Source: Sphingobacteriales bacterium (GTDB lineage Bacteria; Bacteroidota; Bacteroidia; Chitinophagales; Chitinophagaceae). From it: DNA of 64,000 nt. Shown piece by piece: positions 26,461-34,228 of this stretch. The notes under the pieces were generated by a model. It was given only the letters and a program-made list of their open reading frames with translations. It made no database searches and was not told where the DNA came from. The stretch is taken from the NCBI GenBank assembly GCA_016192105.1, contig JACPUV010000021.1, positions 124,001 through 188,000 of the forward strand, read 5' to 3'. Numbering within the stretch: the first letter of the stretch is position 1; each line of letters begins with the position of its first letter. Position numbers and translations under genes: made by a program.

Positions 26461-28281
26461 GTGCCTGATACGATTACACTGTTACCTGATAATATTGCCA
26501 ACCAGATCGCTGCGGGGGAAGTAATTCAACGCCCGGCCAGTGCCGTAAAGGAACTATTGGAAAATGCCGTGGATGCGGGGGCTACCGAGATCAAACTGAT
26601 CATCAGTGACGCGGGCAAGGCCCTCCTGCAGGTGATTGATAACGGGAACGGGATGAGCGAGACCGATGCGAGGATGTGTTTTGAGCGGCATGCCACATCC
26701 AAGATCAGGAACATTGAAGACCTGTTCCATATCCGGACCATGGGGTTCCGGGGTGAGGCCCTGGCATCCATCGCCGCGGTATCCCAGGTGGAGCTGAAGA
26801 CCAAGAGAGCCGAAGACGAAACCGGGACTTATATTGAAGTGGAAAACAGCCTGGTGAAGAAACAGGAACCTGTGGCTTCCGCCAACGGCACGAGTATCGC
26901 GATGAAGAATTTGTTCTTCAATGTTCCGGCCCGCCGGAATTTCCTGAAAAGCAATGCGGCAGAAATGCGGCATATCGTGGACGAGTTTACCCGGGTGGCC
27001 ATGTCCTTCCCCGAAATCCTTTTTACCCTGACGGCGAATAACCAGCAATTATTTCACCTGGAGGCGGGCAGTCTAAAGCAACGGATCGTTCAATTGCTGG
27101 GCACTAATTACAATGCCAAACTTGTAACGGTAAAAGAAGAGACCGATTACCTGAATATTTATGGTTTTGCAGGCAAGCCCGAAACAGCGAAGAAGACCCG
27201 GGGCGACCAGTATTTTTTTGTCAATAACCGTTTTATCAAAAGCGCCTACCTGAACCATGCGGTGATGAATGCCTACCGGGAAATGATCCCCGCGGACAGT
27301 TTCCCGATGTATGTGCTGTTCATCGACCTGGACCCCACGGTGGTGGATGTGAATGTACACCCCACCAAGCAGGAGATCAAGTTTGAGGACGAGAAGATCA
27401 TTTATGCCTTTGTACAGGCCGCGGTAAAACACGCCCTGGCACAGTTCAGCGTCACTCCCACCCTTGATTTTGAACTTGATGCCTCGATACAACAACTGCC
27501 TTCCATCCAGCTTCCGTTTACGGATGATAAGAAATCAGCAGCGGCAGCGGGTTCTATTTTCCGCGGGTTTACGCAAAAGAACCAGGCCCATTTTATTGAG
27601 AAAAGCAGCGAAGGGGAGCTGAAAAACTGGAGAGCATTATATGAAAGTAATGAGCAGCGGGTTGCTGGCGGCGAGCAAATTCAGGCGGCCCCCACTCACC
27701 AATCACCACTCACAGCTGAAACAGAACTAACACAAATACTGAATACCTATATCACTATCCCTTCAAACAACGGATTTCTCCTTTTGCATCAGCAATCAGC
27801 GCATGAGCGGGTATTGTATGAACAACTGAGTGCGGCCGGAAAGGACAAACCGGTGGCCACACAACGGAGTATGTTTCCTTCCACGATGGAACTCACCCCG
27901 GCCGATGCGGCGGTGATGGAAGAGATCATGGAAGACCTGCGCTACCTCGGTTATACGATCGAACCCTTTGGCAGGAATACCTATGTGATCCAGGGTACAC
28001 CGGCTGATGTGGAAGCGGGAAATGACAAGCATATCATTGATATCTTACTCGAACAATACAAGCATTTCAGTCCCGAAGTAAAATTCTCAAGACGGGAAAA
28101 ACTGGTACGTGCTTTAGCCAGGCAACAATCTGTTAAGGCCGGCACAAGACTGACAGAACGTGAAATGCGGCAACTGGTAACTGACCTCTTTGCCTGTAGC
28201 ACGCCGAATAGTACGCCAGATGGAAATCCGACTTATTTAGAGTTTAAACAGGAGCAGTTGGAAAGGATGTTTGGGAGATAA
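26461..28281 (+). CDS. mutL: DNA mismatch repair protein MutL (altered endonuclease site)
   Basis: 606 residues from GTG, giving the family start MPDTITLLPDNIANQIAAGEV. GHKL ATPase motifs ELLENAVDAGAT, DNGNGM and GFRGEALASI. The linker (~375-430) contains a CACTCACCAATC-word repeat. In the C-terminal domain the DQHA(x)2E(x)4E position reads HQQSAHERVLYE (H443-S446), and CPHGRP reads TPDGNP (585-590). The metal-binding Asp, His and Cys of the endonuclease site are therefore replaced, as in nuclease-free MutLs. Mismatch-repair role is secure; nicking activity is doubtful. Confidence 0.95.
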   Translation: MPDTITLLPDNIANQIAAGEVIQRPASAVKELLENAVDAGATEIKLIISDAGKALLQVIDNGNGMSETDARMCFERHATSKIRNIEDLFHIRTMGFRGEALASIAAVSQVELKTKRAEDETGTYIEVENSLVKKQEPVASANGTSIAMKNLFFNVPARRNFLKSNAAEMRHIVDEFTRVAMSFPEILFTLTANNQQLFHLEAGSLKQRIVQLLGTNYNAKLVTVKEETDYLNIYGFAGKPETAKKTRGDQYFFVNNRFIKSAYLNHAVMNAYREMIPADSFPMYVLFIDLDPTVVDVNVHPTKQEIKFEDEKIIYAFVQAAVKHALAQFSVTPTLDFELDASIQQLPSIQLPFTDDKKSAAAAGSIFRGFTQKNQAHFIEKSSEGELKNWRALYESNEQRVAGGEQIQAAPTHQSPLTAETELTQILNTYITIPSNNGFLLLHQQSAHERVLYEQLSAAGKDKPVATQRSMFPSTMELTPADAAVMEEIMEDLRYLGYTIEPFGRNTYVIQGTPADVEAGNDKHIIDILLEQYKHFSPEVKFSRREKLVRALARQQSVKAGTRLTEREMRQLVTDLFACSTPNSTPDGNPTYLEFKQEQLERMFGR

Positions 28282-28282
28282 G

Positions 28283-28519
28283 CGGCCCCCTAAATCCCCC
28301 GAAGGGGGACTTGAGCCTCCGAAAGTTGAAGATTTTTTTAAACACTGCTTTGCGTATTTATATCCCGCAAAGCCAAAAAGGACTTTCCCTTATGCGGAGA
28401 GTCGTAAAATTATTTGCGGGATATCTTACCAAGACAAAAAGAAACGATCTTATAAAGTATTAGAGTCTTCAAAGTCCCCCTTTTGGGAACCTGCCTGCCG
28501 GCAGGCAGGTTTAGGGGGC
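28283..28519. repeat. Palindromic intergenic element with GC-rich arms, copy 1
   Basis: Between mutL and dacB (convergent). Left arm GCCCCCTAAATCCCCCGAAG continues to GGGGGACTTGAG; the right arm (28471-28519) is AAGTCCCCCTTTTGGG, then the perfect 22-bp palindrome ACCTGCCTGCCGGCAGGCAG-GT, then TTTAGGGGGC. The middle is AT-rich and non-coding. A related, more diverged copy is at about 31187-31315. Looks like a non-autonomous, hairpin-forming repeat; it may end both convergent transcripts. Confidence 0.7.
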
Positions 28520-28529
28520 TCTCGGTTTA

Positions 28530-29897
28530 TTAATTCTCCCGCACACTTTCTATAAACCTCTCCATCGCCCTTCTCACTTCTGCAGCGGATGCCTGGTGGT
28601 TATTGACCAGTGTAGAAAAGATCAGTAGTTTCCCTTTCTTCGTATATAAGAATCCGCTTAAGGCTACTACCCCGGAGAGCGTGCCGGTTTTGGCATAAAT
28701 ATAACCGCTGTCGGCTTTGTAGTAGGAACTGATCGTACCCTCGCCGCCGGTGGGGAAAATGGTTTTGATCCGTTCCATCCCGAATTCGTTCTTCATTTTA
28801 TTCAGAATAGCCACAAAATCCTGTGGCGTAAAAAGATTATAGCGACTGAGCCCGGAGCCGTCGGCCCAGCGGGGTTTCTGGGGCAAGTCTTTGAAATCGG
28901 TTTTTAGTATAGTGTCAATGATCTGATCGTCATTCATGTACCCCAGCCGTTCATTACTCACCATCAGCAGGGATTGCTCGGCAAAGAAATTATCCGAGCG
29001 GTGCATCATGGGTTTGAGGAGGGAGTCGGTGGGCTGGGAATGGATGACATGATGAAGTTTTATGCTGCCGTCAAGAAGGCCACCCGTTCCGATCTCCTGG
29101 TGCAAAGTATCATTCAGCAGATTTAAAAAAACTTTTCCCGGCTTAGCCGTAATTGTGGTTTTGAACGGTATTGCCTGCGCAGAGAATTTCTTTCCGGCAC
29201 GGTACTTTCCCGGAGAATTCAGTGCTGAAAAATCATTGTTCTCATACGGCCGTACCAGTTCAAACCACAAACCTGCCCCGTTCCGGATCGTTTTGTTCAT
29301 CCACCCTATGGAATTATTATAAAAGAAGTGCGGACTGACCGCAAGCGTATCCCCTGCTATGTAAAACCTGGCCAGGTTTCCATAAACGGGCATTTCGCTT
29401 CGTTCAGCGGAATAGTCACTCAGGTAATCATCCCAGGACCAACCACTCCCCCTGGGGGCAAACCGGGTTAAACCCGTATCGTCCAGGTATGAAATAGCAG
29501 AACAGCTTTTTAAAAATTCATATACCGGGTGCTTAACAAAATCCGGGTGCAGGAAAGTAGGGTCGCCGGTTCCTGACACCGTTATATGATCCGGATTTAG
29601 TTTTTCCCAACGCAGCCCCACCAGGCTGTCTCCCAGGTATTTCATTGCCACGTAACAGGTTGGAATCTTGGTATTGCTGGCCGGAACGAAATATTTATCA
29701 CCCTGGTAATTGTAGAGATACTTTCCGGCTTCCGGGTCGTAGATGGAGATACCGATATGGGCCGTCTTCAGCGGGGCTGCATTGATAACATTTTCTTTCG
29801 CTGACCGGGAGATTTGTTTACTTACTCCGCATGAGGAAAGTAAAAATTCAAAAGTAAAAAGTAAAAACAGTACTCCGAAAGATTGAAACGTCTTCAT
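28530..29897 (-). CDS. dacB: D-alanyl-D-alanine carboxypeptidase, PBP4 family (S13)
   Basis: 455 residues. Lipoprotein-type signal LLFTFEFLLSSCGVS, with Cys about residue 23. Active-site triads of peptidase S13: SNTK (PASNTKIPT), SDN (HRSDNFFAEQ), and KTG (AKTGTLSG). It trims peptidoglycan stem peptides in the periplasm. The hydrophobic core of the signal is encoded by an ACTTTTGAATTTT-word repeat that also occurs twice in the adjacent intergenic region. Its start ATG is at 29897. Confidence 0.92.
   Translation of the reverse strand: MKTFQSFGVLFLLFTFEFLLSSCGVSKQISRSAKENVINAAPLKTAHIGISIYDPEAGKYLYNYQGDKYFVPASNTKIPTCYVAMKYLGDSLVGLRWEKLNPDHITVSGTGDPTFLHPDFVKHPVYEFLKSCSAISYLDDTGLTRFAPRGSGWSWDDYLSDYSAERSEMPVYGNLARFYIAGDTLAVSPHFFYNNSIGWMNKTIRNGAGLWFELVRPYENNDFSALNSPGKYRAGKKFSAQAIPFKTTITAKPGKVFLNLLNDTLHQEIGTGGLLDGSIKLHHVIHSQPTDSLLKPMMHRSDNFFAEQSLLMVSNERLGYMNDDQIIDTILKTDFKDLPQKPRWADGSGLSRYNLFTPQDFVAILNKMKNEFGMERIKTIFPTGGEGTISSYYKADSGYIYAKTGTLSGVVALSGFLYTKKGKLLIFSTLVNNHQASAAEVRRAMERFIESVREN
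29836..29868. repeat. AAAGTAAAAATTC-word repeat inside the dacB signal sequence
   Basis: Read on the plus strand: AAAGTAAAAATTCAAAAGTA continuing as AAAAGTAAAAAC. Related words stand at about 29940-29960 and 30074-30098 (as TTTTGACTTTTGAC) in the 217-nt gap upstream of dacB, which otherwise holds AT-rich sequence. On the minus strand it encodes FLLFTFEFLLS. Confidence 0.65.
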
Positions 29898-30114
29898 GAT
29901 TGGTGGTTGAGATGACTATAGATCGGAAAGACAGAGGAAGTCAAAATTCAAAAGTAAAAAAACACCTCGAAAGATTATACAGTCATTTCAATAGACACAA
30001 ATAAAATCCAAATTGTAATGTATTTATACTGTTCTAATTCAAAATGTCTGATCAATTACAATGACTGCTATTTTTATTTTTTAATTTTGACTTTTGACTC
30101 GCTCTTCGGCAGGC

Positions 30115-31164
30115 TCAGAGTGCCACAACTTTCTTCTCCCGTACACTTTCTAAAGCCGCATCAATGATCTTCATATTCCGGATCCCGTCGGCTGCCGGTA
30201 CCGGATTGGGCCCCACACCGGTCAGGGCTTTATATACATCATCGTAATAGCCCATGTAGTTGCCGGGACCGGAGGTTGTTTCTTTTCTTACCAATTTCCC
30301 ATTGATCTCTGTATGTAAGATACCATCCGGCCTGGACGGCCCATCACACCAGCTGTCCAGGGTGGGGCTTATCCCTTCCTGCAGTTTGATTTCCTGCATA
30401 TCGGAGCGCTGTTGCAGGAAACTGCCTTTCATGCCATGAAGGGTATAGGCAAATACCGGTTCGCGGGCAATACAGGTGGCTTTGAGCCGAACCCGGAGGC
30501 GATCGTAATAGAGCAATATTTCGAAATAATCATTGGCGATCACATCGGGCCGCATCCGCCAGCTATCCGCGAAGACCGCTTTGGGAAAACCAAAGAGCTG
30601 GATAGCCTGGTCCACAAGATGGGGAGAAAGATCGAAGAGGATCCCGGCACCGGGCAAATCTCCTTCTTTATGTTGTTTCCCGCCGGGAGCAGGCCGGAAA
30701 CGGTCGTAACGGAACTCAGCTTCCCGCAGTTCGCCGAGCCAGCCACTTTGCACCATTTCTTTCACCGCACGGTAATCGCCGTCGTAGCGGCGGTTCTGGT
30801 AAATACTAATAAAGCGTTTTTCCTCTTCCGCCAGCCGGGTAATCGTTTCGGCCTGTTTCGCCGTCACTGCGAAAGGTTTCTCGAGTACCAGGTTTTTACC
30901 GGATTGCAAAACCAGCAGGGCCTGTTCGTAATGCAAGTATGTGGGCGTATTCACCACAATAAGATCCAGATCCGGGTCCGCACAGAGATCTTCCACACTG
31001 CGGTACAACTTTGCATTCGGATAGCGCTCCCTGGAATCCTGTTTATGCCGCTCTACAATTGCCGATAGTTCATAGCCCGGATGGGCATGGAGGAATGGTG
31101 CGTGGAAGAGTTTACCGGACATGCCGAAGGAACAGATACCTGCTTTGATAAAGCCCCCGGTCAT
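30115..31164 (-). CDS. Gfo/Idh/MocA family oxidoreductase
   Basis: 349 residues. N-terminal Rossmann domain with GICSFGMSGKLFHAPFL (variant dinucleotide loop), VVNTPTYLHYEQALL and the family motif EKPFAV. The C-terminal alpha/beta domain starts near residue 125 (SIYQNRRYDGDYRAVKEM). It binds NAD(P) and probably oxidises or epimerises a sugar or polyol; the substrate cannot be read. Single gene between two repeats. Confidence 0.88.
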   Translation of the reverse strand: MTGGFIKAGICSFGMSGKLFHAPFLHAHPGYELSAIVERHKQDSRERYPNAKLYRSVEDLCADPDLDLIVVNTPTYLHYEQALLVLQSGKNLVLEKPFAVTAKQAETITRLAEEEKRFISIYQNRRYDGDYRAVKEMVQSGWLGELREAEFRYDRFRPAPGGKQHKEGDLPGAGILFDLSPHLVDQAIQLFGFPKAVFADSWRMRPDVIANDYFEILLYYDRLRVRLKATCIAREPVFAYTLHGMKGSFLQQRSDMQEIKLQEGISPTLDSWCDGPSRPDGILHTEINGKLVRKETTSGPGNYMGYYDDVYKALTGVGPNPVPAADGIRNMKIIDAALESVREKKVVAL

Positions 31165-31186
31165 AGTTTTAAAATTGAATAGTCAT

Positions 31187-31315
31187 TATCCCCCAAAGGG
31201 GAGGATTTTAAAAATCTTATTATTTATCCGGTGTATTAATAGCTACTTTAAGAAAAATCCGTTGCTGTTTTGAAGCTCCAGCCTGAGTCCCTCTTTTGGG
31301 GACAGGGGGCCTAAC
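31187..31315. repeat. Palindromic intergenic element with GC-rich arms, copy 2
   Basis: CCCCCAAAGGGGAGGATTTT (from 31191) and, inverted, GTCCCTCTTTTGGGGACAGG-GGGC (from about 31289), with an AT-rich middle. Same design as the element at 28283-28519 but more diverged and without the GGCAGGCAG palindrome. Sits between the oxidoreductase and the arginase-fold gene. Confidence 0.55.
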
Positions 31316-32447
31316 TTCTCTCCTGCGCCCTCAGCCATCGTTCCGGTATCTCATTACTGCTGGCCAGCAAATAATCCTTATAACTGCAGGCGATGAATTT
31401 CTTATCGGGCAATTGCATCCACCAGCGGCCGGTCTTTTTGCTTTGCAGGAAGATGGTCTCCACTTCCGCGAAAGCCATATGGTATTCATTGAAAGAATCC
31501 TTTTCATCAAGGGTGGCTTCTTTGCGGCCCCGGCTACGGCCATCCAGCACATACCAGAGCATATGACTGATCTGTTTGGCGGTCAGTTCGTCTTTATCGT
31601 GTTGCGGATTGTAGCCATAAATACCGATTGAATTCACATTGGGGCTCATGCCCGCATAGCGCAGCAGCACACAGGCTTCTTCGCCGTTCAGCCCGTTGGG
31701 GGAAACAGAATTGGCCGGGGCATAGGCGCCGGCAATGGCAGAAATATCAAAACTGAACATATTGCTGTTCCGGATCACCGGTTCCATTTCATCAATGTTT
31801 TCTTTCACACTGCCCACGCGGTAACAATCAAAGCGGAGCTTGTCCAGGGTTTCCAGCATTCTCGGGTGAACAAAATAACTCTGGAAGCCGATATGGTTAT
31901 AGTGCCGCAGAAAATTGGGTTCCCCGGTCAGCATTTCCATCAGGAAGTTCTCGTGCCGGAAGGGAGAGTCCAGGTTCAGGTCAATCAGGGCATCCACGTT
32001 GCTGGCTTCAATCGTCCGTTTGGTTTCGGCATAGGCATAATACTGGGAAAGGGTGAGGTCATGCGACCCGCCCAGGATGATGACCGTTTTACCATCCATG
32101 ATCAGTTCCTGCACCACTGTTTTCAGCGCTGCATAAGAATCCGTAAAGAGTGAACCGGTTTTTACGTTCCCAACATCGGCGATCTTAATATCCTGGTGCC
32201 AGTAGTATAAACCGTAGAAATGCCGGCGGATCATATCCGGTGCGGGGCTCTGCCCGTGGATCAGCCCGCTGCCCCTTTGTTCACCACAACCGAGAATCAC
32301 CAGCTGGACTTCGTCAAGGTCGGGAAATTCCTCCGAATACACAGAAATAACCTTACCCAACTGGCCGTCTTTATAGCCTTCGTCGTTGGAAATTTCGTGG
32401 AGGTTAACAGGTGCCAGGAAATCGGAAATGTTGAGGGGGTCAGACAT
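31311..32447 (-). CDS. Arginase-fold protein (formimidoylglutamase-like), incomplete metal site
   Basis: 378 residues of the ureohydrolase family. The three metal motifs are recognisable but altered. GGSHDLT keeps the first His. The usual DAHxD is DLNLD (His replaced by Asn). The usual SxDxDxxDP is SFDISAIAG (second Asp replaced by Ser). So four of six usual Mn ligands remain. Members in Bacteroidota are often named formimidoylglutamase; hydrolase activity in histidine degradation should not be assumed. No hut genes nearby. The ATG is preceded closely by TAACTTGC. Confidence 0.75.
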   Translation of the reverse strand: MSDPLNISDFLAPVNLHEISNDEGYKDGQLGKVISVYSEEFPDLDEVQLVILGCGEQRGSGLIHGQSPAPDMIRRHFYGLYYWHQDIKIADVGNVKTGSLFTDSYAALKTVVQELIMDGKTVIILGGSHDLTLSQYYAYAETKRTIEASNVDALIDLNLDSPFRHENFLMEMLTGEPNFLRHYNHIGFQSYFVHPRMLETLDKLRFDCYRVGSVKENIDEMEPVIRNSNMFSFDISAIAGAYAPANSVSPNGLNGEEACVLLRYAGMSPNVNSIGIYGYNPQHDKDELTAKQISHMLWYVLDGRSRGRKEATLDEKDSFNEYHMAFAEVETIFLQSKKTGRWWMQLPDKKFIACSYKDYLLASSNEIPERWLRAQERS

Positions 32448-32458
32448 GTATGCAAGTT

Positions 32459-32496
32459 AATGGAAAATGGAGAGTGGAAAGTGGAGAGTGGGGCGT
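32459..32496 (+). repeat. Left inverted simple repeat beside the four-helix-bundle gene
   Basis: GGAGAGTGG words (AATGGAGAGTGGAAAGTGGA, then GAGTGGGG). It is the reverse complement of the CCACTCTCC words on the other side of the gene at 32905-33025, so the gene lies in a potential long stem-loop. Confidence 0.7.
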
Positions 32497-32497
32497 A

Positions 32498-32875
32498 CTA
32501 AGAAAATTTTTGGATCATTTTGGAGAGCATCCTGAAATCAGATTCCAGTTTGGATTCAAAAGTCAACACTTGCTCTGGTTTGATATACCCCAGATCAACA
32601 GCAATTTCTATTTGGGTATCTATTCCCACCAGTGAAGCACGGGCTATTTCATAAAATCGCTTCTTTTCTATTTTTGATATCCGGGATGAACCCTCAGCAA
32701 GATTACTGCAAATACATACAGCAGCCCAGGGTAATTGGGTTACGATCAGGTATTGTTCCGCCTTTGGAAAATCAGCGGTTACCAGGTAGATCTTTTTAAC
32801 CAATTCCCTGGCAATAGGACAAACCTCCAGCTTTTTATGTGCTAATTGTAACATAGGAAAAGTTTGGTGTAACAT
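32498..32875 (-). CDS. Four-helix-bundle protein (S23/IVP-like family)
   Basis: 125 residues, all predicted helix. LVKKIYLVTADFPKAEQYLIVTQLPWAAVCICSNLAEGSSR and FYEIARASLVGIDTQIEIAVDLGYI carry the pattern of the TIGR02436/PF05635 family. This family includes the proteins encoded in 23S rRNA intervening sequences and is structurally related to the Avd protein of diversity-generating retroelements. Molecular function is unknown. The gene lies between inverted simple repeats and separates the arginase-fold gene from pheS, so it may be an inserted unit. Confidence 0.85.
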   Translation of the reverse strand: MLHQTFPMLQLAHKKLEVCPIARELVKKIYLVTADFPKAEQYLIVTQLPWAAVCICSNLAEGSSRISKIEKKRFYEIARASLVGIDTQIEIAVDLGYIKPEQVLTFESKLESDFRMLSKMIQKFS

Positions 32876-32904
32876 AATTGAAAATTCTTAAAAAAATCAA
32901 CCCG

Positions 32905-33026
32905 TCCCCACCTCCACTCTCCATTCCTCACTCTCCACTCCCGACTCCCGACTCCCCATTCTCCACTCCCCACTCCACACTCCCAACTCTCCACTCCCTA
33001 CTCCTCATTCTCCACTCCCCATTCAC
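32905..33026 (+). repeat. ACTCC/CACTCTCC simple repeat before pheS
   Basis: About 120 nt of imperfect 6-8-nt words on the themes CCACTCTCCATT, CCCGACTCCCGACT and CACTCCCCACTC. It ends directly against the pheS -7 box, replacing the normal -33 region, and pairs with the left repeat at 32459-32496. Confidence 0.8.
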
Positions 33027-33034
33027 TATCTTTG
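33027..33034 (+). promoter_or_regulatory. -7 box of pheS
   Basis: TATCTTTG, perfect TAnnTTTG, only 5 nt before the ATG at 33040. Predicted mRNA is leaderless. No -33 TTTG is visible because the simple repeat reaches the box. Confidence 0.55.
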
Positions 33035-33039
33035 CCCCT

Positions 33040-34068
33040 ATGGAACATTTGCTAAATCAGATCGCTGAGTACAAAAAAGAGATGAGTGCCTTTACGGCTG
33101 CCGATGAGAAGCTGGTAGAGGAATTTCGTATTAAGTGGCTTGGCACCAGGGGTATCGTAAGGTCGGTTATGGGAGAAATGAAAAAGGTGGCCCCCGAACG
33201 GAAAAAAGAAGCCGGCCAGTTGCTGAATGAGTTCAAGCAATTCGCGGAACTGCGTTTCGAGGAACTGAAAGCGGCCGCTTCCGGTGTGATGGAGACGGGT
33301 TTTTCCCTCGATATCAGCCTCCCCGGTGACCCGCTGCCCCTCGGTTCGCGTCACCCGGTGATCCTGATGCGGAACAGGATTGTTTCCATTTTCCAGCGTT
33401 TGGGATTTGCCGTGGCGGAAGGCCCGGAGATCGAGGACGACTGGCACAATTTCGGGGCCCTGAACCTGCCGCCCCATCACCCTGCCCGCGACATGCAGGA
33501 TACTTTTTATATCCAGCAAAACCCCGATTGGGTATTGCGTACCCATACCAGCAGTGTGCAGATCCGGGAAATGGAAAAAGGCAAACTGCCGATCCGGATG
33601 CTGATGCCCGGCCGGGTGTACCGCAATGAAACGGTAAGCGCCCGCAGTCATTGCTTCTTTCACCAGGTGGAGGGCTTGTACATCGATGAGAATGTTTCCT
33701 TCGCCGACCTGAAACAGACCTTGTATTTCTTTGTAAAAGAAATGTATGGCAAGGAGGTAAAGGTCCGGTTCCGCCCCTCTTATTTCCCTTTTACCGAACC
33801 CAGTGCCGAAATGGATGTGACCTGTTTTATCTGTGGCGGCAGTGGTTGTAATATCTGCAAAAAGACCGGCTGGGTCGAAATCCTCGGCTGCGGCATGGTG
33901 CACCCCAATGTATTGTCCAACTGCGGTATCGATCCCAATAAATATACCGGCTTCGCCTTTGGTATGGGAATCGAACGTCCGGCTATGTTAAAATACGGAG
34001 TGAATGACCTGCGGTTGTTCAGCGAGAATGATCTGCGGTTTTTACAACAATTTACGTCAGCGATATAG
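33040..34068 (+). CDS. pheS: Phenylalanine-tRNA ligase alpha subunit
   Basis: 342 residues from ATG at 33040. The frame runs open upstream through the simple repeat but that part is not protein-like. N-terminal coiled-coil that binds tRNA (1-85), class II catalytic core: motif 2 region MLMPGRVYRNETVSARSHCFFHQVEGLYID, FRPSYFPFTEPSAEMDV, and motif 3 GFAFGMGIERPAMLKYG. CFICGGSGCNICKKTGW is a zinc-knuckle-like insert usual in Bacteroidota. pheT is not in the window. Charges tRNA-Phe. Confidence 0.97.
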   Translation: MEHLLNQIAEYKKEMSAFTAADEKLVEEFRIKWLGTRGIVRSVMGEMKKVAPERKKEAGQLLNEFKQFAELRFEELKAAASGVMETGFSLDISLPGDPLPLGSRHPVILMRNRIVSIFQRLGFAVAEGPEIEDDWHNFGALNLPPHHPARDMQDTFYIQQNPDWVLRTHTSSVQIREMEKGKLPIRMLMPGRVYRNETVSARSHCFFHQVEGLYIDENVSFADLKQTLYFFVKEMYGKEVKVRFRPSYFPFTEPSAEMDVTCFICGGSGCNICKKTGWVEILGCGMVHPNVLSNCGIDPNKYTGFAFGMGIERPAMLKYGVNDLRLFSENDLRFLQQFTSAI

Positions 34069-34228
34069 TGCTGGTGCGCCAGTATTATTCACACCTGGGT
34101 TTTCACAAGGTACCAGCTGCGTCTATCCGGCGTTCCGCTGTTTCCCGGCCGGCAATTTTCATCCGGAAAAAATTTCTGAACCGATTGCGGCCGGAAGCCA
34201 CTTTATCATAAAGACCGGCCGCGGGGAA

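Noticed and set aside
28271..28555. 94-codon gene between mutL and dacB
   Set aside because: It is the two arms of the palindromic element read through; it overlaps the ends of both neighbours.
32878..33039. N-terminal extension of PheS by 54 residues
   Set aside because: The extra part is translated simple repeat (Ser/Pro/His/Leu), and the -7 box at 33027 and the family N-terminus point to the ATG at 33040.
34069..34228. tRNA gene in the gap after pheS
   Set aside because: No acceptor stem, T-loop or anticodon arm could be built by eye; nothing else recognised there.
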